Source: FCB group bacterium (GTDB lineage: Bacteria; Fidelibacterota; Marinisomatia; Marinisomatales; JAADGP01). Taken from it: a stretch of DNA of 46,418 nt. Positions within the stretch are counted from its first letter, which is position 1. Every line of letters starts with the position of its first letter. Both the position numbers and the translations under genes were made by a program. A model generated the notes under the pieces. The model was given only the letters and a program-made list of their open reading frames with translations. It was not told where the DNA came from and searched no databases. The DNA is taken from the NCBI GenBank assembly GCA_013152315.1, contig JAADGP010000035.1:1-46418 (forward strand). The letters run 5' to 3'. Below, one piece after another: positions 41,015 through 46,418 of the stretch.

Positions 41015-42058
41015 CTATCCGATGTACAAAGACCACAATCCCACTCCGAAAATATTCAGCAAAGCCAATGGTAATAATACTTTCCAGGCCACACCCATCA
41101 GTTGGTCAACACGCAGGCGCGGAAAAGTCCAACGAAACCAGATCATAACGAATATCAGGAATAATACTTTTCCGAAGAACCAGAACAATCCCCACGCACC
41201 GGAATCCATAAACCCCGGAACCGGACTTTGCCAACCTCCGAGAAAGGCCACGGTGGCAATTCCGCAGACGATAAACATGTTGGCGTATTCGCTCAAAAAG
41301 AAAAACGCCCAACGCATGCCGGAGTACTCGGTGTGAAAACCGGCTACCAATTCGGATTCGGCCTCGGGGATATCGAAAGGAGTCCGGTTCGTTTCCGCCA
41401 CGCCACTGATGAAATAGATAAAGAAGGCCAGGAAAGCGAAAGGATTGTTAAATATGATCCAGTTCGGCAGGATGCCCCAGATTACCCCTTCCTGACTGCG
41501 AATAATGCCCTGGAGATCCAGCGTGCTGGTGAGCATAACAACGACAATAATGGAGAGGGCGGCCGGAATTTCATAACTGACAATTTGCGCGGCCGAACGC
41601 AAAGCTCCGTAAAGCGACCATTTATTATCGGAAGCCCAACCGGCCGTGATCAACCCGACCACACCAAGGGAGCAAACGGCAAGGAGATAAAAAATGCCAA
41701 GATTGATATCAATCACCTGAATATATTCGCTGAAGGGCAACGCGGCAATGGCGATAAACGCGCCGATGAAAATAATGTAAGGAGCGATGATAAACAGTCG
41801 CCGATCCGCAGCCCGGGGAATAATATCCTCTTTCAAAATCAATTTCAGGGCGTCGGCAACGGTCTGGAGCATTCCCCATTTGCCGGCATGGAACCCGGCC
41901 CCCTGCCCCATGGGGCCTAAACGATCCTGCATAAAAGCGGATAACTTTCGTTCCGCGTAAACGGCCGCCAGGGCATTCACCGCCATCAGGCCAAACAATA
42001 AAAGGCCGGCCAGAATCAGCCACAGTAACCATTCCAGGGATGTCAAATTTTCAAACAT
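41015..42058 (-). CDS. nuoH: NADH-quinone oxidoreductase subunit H
   Basis: AERKLSAFMQDRLGPMGQG; ETNRTPFDIPEAESELVAGFHTEYSGMRWAFFFLSEY. Confidence 0.98.
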   Translation of the reverse strand: MFENLTSLEWLLWLILAGLLLFGLMAVNALAAVYAERKLSAFMQDRLGPMGQGAGFHAGKWGMLQTVADALKLILKEDIIPRAADRRLFIIAPYIIFIGAFIAIAALPFSEYIQVIDINLGIFYLLAVCSLGVVGLITAGWASDNKWSLYGALRSAAQIVSYEIPAALSIIVVVMLTSTLDLQGIIRSQEGVIWGILPNWIIFNNPFAFLAFFIYFISGVAETNRTPFDIPEAESELVAGFHTEYSGMRWAFFFLSEYANMFIVCGIATVAFLGGWQSPVPGFMDSGAWGLFWFFGKVLFLIFVMIWFRWTFPRLRVDQLMGVAWKVLLPLALLNIFGVGLWSLYIG

Positions 42059-43200
42059 CAGCGGTCTATTTCTCCCAACACAATATCCAGACTACCCAAT
42101 ATGGCCAAGACATCGGAAATCATCCAACCCCGGGCAATTTCATCCAGGACACAAAGCGCCGTGAAGGCCGGTGAACGCATTTTTATCCTGAAGGGAACCG
42201 GCTTACCGCTACTGATAATATAATACCCCAAATCTCCCCGCGGACTTTCGGTCCGTTTATAAATGGACCCTTTGGGAGGTCGTACTTTTTTCGGCAGGGC
42301 GGCATGTACGTCGCCTTCGGAAGGCATTTTCTGCAATGCCTGACGAATAATCTTCACGCTTTCCAGCATTTCCTGCACCCGCACCCAGTACCGGTCCCAG
42401 CAATCTCCCACCGAACCCACCAGGCCTTTTCCTACCGGAATATCAAACTCAAATCGATCATAAACGGAATAAGGTTCCGCCTTCCTGAGATCCCAGGCCA
42501 CGCCGGAACCCCTCAGATTGGGACCGGTCACGCCGTAATTAATGGCCACCTCGGCCGGCAATACGCCGATATCGGCCGTCCGCTCAATGAAAATCTTGTT
42601 ATAGGTCAGGAGGTCATTATATTCTTTTACCTGGGGCTCAAAATAGTCCAAAAAGTCGTACGCCGCTTCGACAAAACCCACCGGCAAATCATGGGACAAT
42701 CCTCCGACCCACATGTAATTGTATAACAGTCGCGCTCCACACGTCATCTCGAACAGGTCCAGGATGCGTTCCCGGTCGCGAAACATGTACAGAAAGGGCG
42801 TGAAGGCGCCGATATCCAGGCCGTAAGTCCCCAGGGCCAGTAAATGGCTGGCAATCCGGTTTAATTCGGCCATGATCACCCGGATATATTCCACCCTTTC
42901 CGGAACTTCGATACCCATCAATTCTTCCACGGCCACCACGTAGCCGAAATTATTGTTCATGGAAGCAATGTAGTCACAACGGTCGGTGTACGGAATCACC
43001 TGCTCATAGGAAAGGTTTTCACAATGCTTTTCAAAACAACGATGTAAATAACCGATGATGGGGGTGATTTCGGAAACGATTTCCCCGTCGGTTTTTACTT
43101 TTAACCGTAACACGCCGTGGGTACTGGGGTGCTGAGGTCCTATATTGAGGACCATTTCCTCACCCTCTACCTGTAAAACGTTCAAATCCTGTTCACTCAA
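42058..43200 (-). CDS. nuoD: NADH-quinone oxidoreductase subunit D
   Basis: MVLNIGPQHPSTHGVLRL; GYLHRCFEKHCENLSYEQVIPYTDRCDYIASMNNN; GSLDIVLGEIDR. TTG start at 43200. Confidence 0.97.
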   Translation of the reverse strand: MSEQDLNVLQVEGEEMVLNIGPQHPSTHGVLRLKVKTDGEIVSEITPIIGYLHRCFEKHCENLSYEQVIPYTDRCDYIASMNNNFGYVVAVEELMGIEVPERVEYIRVIMAELNRIASHLLALGTYGLDIGAFTPFLYMFRDRERILDLFEMTCGARLLYNYMWVGGLSHDLPVGFVEAAYDFLDYFEPQVKEYNDLLTYNKIFIERTADIGVLPAEVAINYGVTGPNLRGSGVAWDLRKAEPYSVYDRFEFDIPVGKGLVGSVGDCWDRYWVRVQEMLESVKIIRQALQKMPSEGDVHAALPKKVRPPKGSIYKRTESPRGDLGYYIISSGKPVPFRIKMRSPAFTALCVLDEIARGWMISDVLAILGSLDIVLGEIDR

Positions 43201-43307
43201 CGGTTCTTACCATCCCAAATGGTTAAATCGGCAGTATTGACAACGGGTCTTCCCGCGCCACGGAAGGGGTACAACAAAAGGTCGATATCTGAAATTGGTT
43301 TCAACAT
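43197..43307 (-). CDS. candidate 36-aa small ORF between nuoC and nuoD
   Basis: ATG...TGA encoding MLKPISDIDLLLYPFRGAGRPVVNTADLTIWDGKNR*; its TGA overlaps the TTG start of nuoD (TTGA). Begins 15 nt after the nuoC stop. Not in the ORF track. Confidence 0.35.
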   Translation of the reverse strand: MLKPISDIDLLLYPFRGAGRPVVNTADLTIWDGKNR

Positions 43308-43322
43308 TCCCCCGTTATAAAA

Positions 43323-43814
43323 TTATTCCCACTCTTCCTTTATTTTCGGGACCACAATACCATGATACGTTTCCGGCGTCTCATAGTCCTTTCGCAAGGG
43401 CCAGCCGACCCAGTCATCCGGTAACAGGATACGACGCAAGTTTCGATGACCGGTGAATACGATCCCGTACATATCATACACTTCCCGTTCAAACCAGTCG
43501 GCCACGCGCCAAATCTTTTCGACCGAAGGCACTTCGGGAGCCGTTCGGTCAAGAACAATACGAATTTCCAGCTTATGTTTATGCTCCATGGAATGCAGAT
43601 TGTAACGCACTTCCAGGTGCGCTTCCGGTCCCCAGTCCACACCGGTAATACATTGCAGGGAATCAAATTTTAATTCGGGGGTATCGTGCAAAAAAGTGGC
43701 GATCTCAAACCATTCGCCGGGTCGCACTTCCAGATAGTCCTCGGTTTCGGCTTCCTGTTCAACGATGGCCGCGGGAAAGGCCTTTTTTAAAATGGTCCGG
43801 ATATCCTGGCTCAT
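43323..43814 (-). CDS. nuoC: NADH-quinone oxidoreductase subunit C
   Basis: [40 protein letters not shown]. Confidence 0.97.
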   Translation of the reverse strand: MSQDIRTILKKAFPAAIVEQEAETEDYLEVRPGEWFEIATFLHDTPELKFDSLQCITGVDWGPEAHLEVRYNLHSMEHKHKLEIRIVLDRTAPEVPSVEKIWRVADWFEREVYDMYGIVFTGHRNLRRILLPDDWVGWPLRKDYETPETYHGIVVPKIKEEWE

Positions 43815-44305
43815 GTGCCGGTCTTCCTGGTTAAGGGGCGCTCATGCCTGATTTTTTCCTGTAATTTCAACAACCCGTCCAACAGGGCTTCCGGACGCGG
43901 GGGACACCCCGGGATATAAACATCGACGGGAACGACCAGATCCACGCCCTTTAACACGTGGTAGCCGTATTTCCAATAAGGACCACCGCTGGTGGCGCAA
44001 CTACCCATGGCAATCACATACTTGGGGTCGGCCATCTGTTCATATAAACGTTTCACACGGAGCCCCATTTTCAACGTCACCGTCCCCGAGACAATCATTA
44101 CATCGGCCTGTCGCGGCGATGACCGCGGCATCATTCCGATGCGTTCCAAGTCATGGCGGCTGGCGGCGGTAGCCATCATTTCAATGGCGCAACAGGCTAA
44201 ACCAAACTGGAAATACCAGGGCGACGTCGAGCGGGCCCAACTCAATAATTTATCCACGGAAGCGACAACAATATTGTCCTGGAATTTATGTTCTAACACA
44301 CCCAT
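43811..44305 (-). CDS. nuoB: NADH-quinone oxidoreductase subunit B
   Basis: [63 protein letters not shown]. Confidence 0.98.
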   Translation of the reverse strand: MGVLEHKFQDNIVVASVDKLLSWARSTSPWYFQFGLACCAIEMMATAASRHDLERIGMMPRSSPRQADVMIVSGTVTLKMGLRVKRLYEQMADPKYVIAMGSCATSGGPYWKYGYHVLKGVDLVVPVDVYIPGCPPRPEALLDGLLKLQEKIRHERPLTRKTGT

Positions 44306-44307
44306 GG

Positions 44308-44730
44308 TTACTTCGTCTCCGGATTATCAAAACCCAATTCCCGGTAGCGGCCCCGGGCATATTTCAAGCGCAATTTAACCCAATTCAAATCGGACTTTTT
44401 CCAGACATAAATCAGGCCCACAATTAATATTAAGAGGAAGATTGCCATTTCCACAAACGCCAACAAACCTAATTCCTTAAATACCACGGCCCAGGGGAAT
44501 AAGAAAACAACTTCCACGTCAAAAATCAAAAAGATGAGAGCAATAACATAAAAACGGATATTGAACTGAACCCAGGCCGATCCCTCCGGCACTTCACCGC
44601 ACTCATACGTTGATAATTTTTCATAGCTTGGTTTTGAAGGGGCAATTAAACGCTGGATAAACAGGGGCATAGCGACAAGTATTATCCCCAGGAGGACAAG
44701 AAGTAAAACCGTTCCGTAGTCGTGAACCAT
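44308..44730 (-). CDS. nuoA: NADH-quinone oxidoreductase subunit A
   Basis: [40 protein letters not shown]. Confidence 0.97.
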   Translation of the reverse strand: MVHDYGTVLLLVLLGIILVAMPLFIQRLIAPSKPSYEKLSTYECGEVPEGSAWVQFNIRFYVIALIFLIFDVEVVFLFPWAVVFKELGLLAFVEMAIFLLILIVGLIYVWKKSDLNWVKLRLKYARGRYRELGFDNPETK

Positions 44731-44758
44731 CGTTCAGTAGGCCAATTGAAGGCTGAGA

Positions 44759-44787
44759 ATTTAGACCGTGCGCTTTCCGTCAGTCAA
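44759..44787 (-). promoter_or_regulatory. weak sigma70-like promoter candidate for the nuo operon
   Basis: Minus strand TTGACT, about 16-17 nt, then TCTAAAT, upstream of nuoA in the divergent nuoA/proline dehydrogenase region. The -10 match is poor. Confidence 0.25.
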
Positions 44788-44858
44788 GGTAAAGTTCCCT
44801 CAAACCATAGAATCAAATGTATTGTCGTGCACAAAGTGTGTACTCTAAATTTCACCTT

Positions 44859-45776
44859 ATGTCCTGGTTCAATTCTTCCCTGGCCGTTCTACTGCCCTTT
44901 TTCCCCCGCTGGTTTGCCAAACCGTTTGCCAAACCCTACGTAGCCGGTGAGACGGTTGAGCAGGCAATCGCGGTGGTACGGAGCCTCAATGATCGCGGAT
45001 ACGCCGTCACGCTGGACATTTTAGGTGAACACATTCATTCCCGGGAAGCTTCCTACCGGATTCGTGACGCATACCGGCAATTGTACGATCGGATCGCGGC
45101 GGAAGAAGTCCGTTCCACTATTTCACTGAAATTAACTCACCTGGGCCTGGAAATTGATCCGCTCCTGGCCGAGGAAAATGTACTGGCCGTCCTGGAAAAG
45201 GCACGGGAATACCACAACTTTTTGCGTATCGATATGGAAAATTCGCCCTACACCGATCATACCCTACGCATTTATCAGCGCTGCCGCGATCATTATCCCG
45301 GAGTCGGAACGGTCCTGCAAGCGTACCTGCACCGCACGTTGGCCGACATTGAGCGCCTCAACGGCCCCCGATTCAACGTGCGGATATGCAAGGGCATTTA
45401 CCGTGAGGATCCCACCATCGCCTACCAGGACAAACAAAAGATTCGGGACAATTTTATCCGTGCCGTGCAAACCGTTTTGGAAGGGGAAGGATACGCCGCC
45501 ATTGCCACCCACGACATAACCATTATCGATACCCTGGAAACCTGGATCGAAAACCGCGCGCTCCCGGCCGACCGGTTCGAATTCCAGGCGCTTTACGGGG
45601 TACCCATAGGCCGGCGTTTAAAAAGATTGCTGGCAAAAAACTATAAGGTGCGGATCTATGTCCCCTTTGGCGCAGAATGGTTTGATTACTCCATTCGTCG
45701 CCTGAAAGAAAATCCGCACATTGTGGGCTATATTTTGAAAAACCTGTTCAAACACAAACGCCGGGGACAATATTGA
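44859..45776 (+). CDS. proline dehydrogenase family protein
   Basis: YAVTLDILGEHIHSREAS; STISLKLTHLGLEID; RICKGIYREDPTIAY; ATHDITIIDTL; FEFQALYGVPIGRRLKRLL. Likely start MSWFNSSL at 44859; the listed ORF starts at 44817. Confidence 0.9.
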   Translation: MSWFNSSLAVLLPFFPRWFAKPFAKPYVAGETVEQAIAVVRSLNDRGYAVTLDILGEHIHSREASYRIRDAYRQLYDRIAAEEVRSTISLKLTHLGLEIDPLLAEENVLAVLEKAREYHNFLRIDMENSPYTDHTLRIYQRCRDHYPGVGTVLQAYLHRTLADIERLNGPRFNVRICKGIYREDPTIAYQDKQKIRDNFIRAVQTVLEGEGYAAIATHDITIIDTLETWIENRALPADRFEFQALYGVPIGRRLKRLLAKNYKVRIYVPFGAEWFDYSIRRLKENPHIVGYILKNLFKHKRRGQY

Positions 45777-45918
45777 CTCTGTTATCGATGTTTTACCGGA
45801 ATATTAGTGTCGGAGCGCAGCGGATGCGGGAAACGCGTGAAGTCCGCATACCGGTGGATCGATCACCCTTAGCCTTAACCTGAATGAATTTATCTGGTAA
45901 ATGTGAAGGAAAAAAGCC

Positions 45919-46347
45919 ATGAACGAACCGGAAACAATCCGCAAAATTTTGCAGTTAAAAACCATCGCCGTGGTGGGACTGTCACCCAAACCCGAGCGAC
46001 CCAGCTGGCGGATCGCGGCGTATTTAAAATCCGTGGGGTACAAGATCTTCCCCGTGAATCCCGGTTGTTCCGAAATCCTGGATGAACCGTGTTACCCCAC
46101 CTTAAGAGACATCCCTGAAACGGTGGACGTGGTGGACGTATTCCGTCGACCGGAACATGTTTTACCGATTGTGGAAGCGGCGATCGAAATCGGCGCCAAA
46201 GCCCTCTGGCTGCAAGATGGGGTAATAAATGAAAGCGCCGCGCAAAAAGCGGAACAGGCGGGATTACTGGTGGTTATGAACGACTGCATGTTGCGCCAAC
46301 ACAAGGCCCAACAAGACCCGGATTACCATCCGCATTGTGAATTGTAG
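45919..46347 (+). CDS. CoA-binding protein (YccU-like)
   Basis: IAVVGLSPKPERPSWRIAAYLKSVGYKIFPVNPG; VDVVDVFRRPEHVLPIVEAAIEIGAKALWLQDGVINESAAQKAEQAGL. Confidence 0.93.
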   Translation: MNEPETIRKILQLKTIAVVGLSPKPERPSWRIAAYLKSVGYKIFPVNPGCSEILDEPCYPTLRDIPETVDVVDVFRRPEHVLPIVEAAIEIGAKALWLQDGVINESAAQKAEQAGLLVVMNDCMLRQHKAQQDPDYHPHCEL

Positions 46348-46356
46348 ATTTAAAGT

Positions 46357-46418
46357 GTGAAATCCGCCAACCAGCGGACAAGAGCCCAAGAACCAAGAGC
46401 CAAAATTCACGTTTCACG
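46357..46418. repeat. possible start of an intergenic repeat element, cut by the right edge
   Basis: GTGAAA (46357-46362) and TTTCAC (46412-46417) form an inverted pair; TCCGC-CAACCA-GCGGA hairpin (46363-46378); CAAGAGCC direct repeat (46379-46386 and 46394-46401). Confidence 0.3.

Noticed and set aside
40525-41148. 207-aa plus-strand ORF
   Set aside because: Antisense to nuoI and the 3' end of nuoH; no recognisable domain.
41228-41920. 230-aa plus-strand ORF
   Set aside because: Lies wholly antisense to nuoH, which has unambiguous family motifs; low-complexity hydrophilic translation typical of a shadow ORF.
1-46418. CRISPR arrays, tRNA/rRNA genes, transposases, integrases, toxin-antitoxin or defence genes
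   Set aside because: Looked for regular repeats, tRNA-like arms and mobile-element proteins by eye; none seen. Covariance-model and repeat searches were not possible here.

Overview
The window is a gene-dense, almost entirely minus-strand stretch of a bacterial chromosome. It looks like core metabolism and bioenergetics, with no phage, transposon, CRISPR, rRNA or tRNA that I can see. In minus-strand transcription order it carries: (i) an 11-gene complex I operon, nuoABCDHIJKLMN, with no nuoE/F/G; (ii) immediately downstream, Na+-NQR nqrABCDEF plus apbE; (iii) a small plus-strand NqrM-like ORF convergent with apbE; (iv) an NhaD-like antiporter, PduO-type cobalamin adenosyltransferase, nrnA-like DHH phosphoesterase, ispH, pdxS, pdxT and dxs; (v) cstA and the large subunit of a methylmalonyl-CoA mutase; (vi) ccmE, ccmF, a CcmI-like gene and ccmA/B/C/D; (vii) a gene resembling archaeal type II GAPDH, coupled to an MBL-fold hydrolase; (viii) metF, tilS, hpt, ftsH, folP, cdaA; and (ix) menI-like, menF and menD (cut by the window edge). 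On the plus strand at the right end are proline dehydrogenase and a CoA-binding protein. Gene content suggests an FCB-group or Calditrichota-like bacterium, but this is inference only. I see no obvious exotic system. The best leads are the archaeal-type GAPDH-like gene, the CxxxY-type CcmE in a ccm cluster without ccmH (System I*-like), the merged nuo-nqr locus with an opposing nqrM, and two unlisted small ORFs that fill the only large intercistronic gaps (nuoC/nuoD and nqrA/nqrB).
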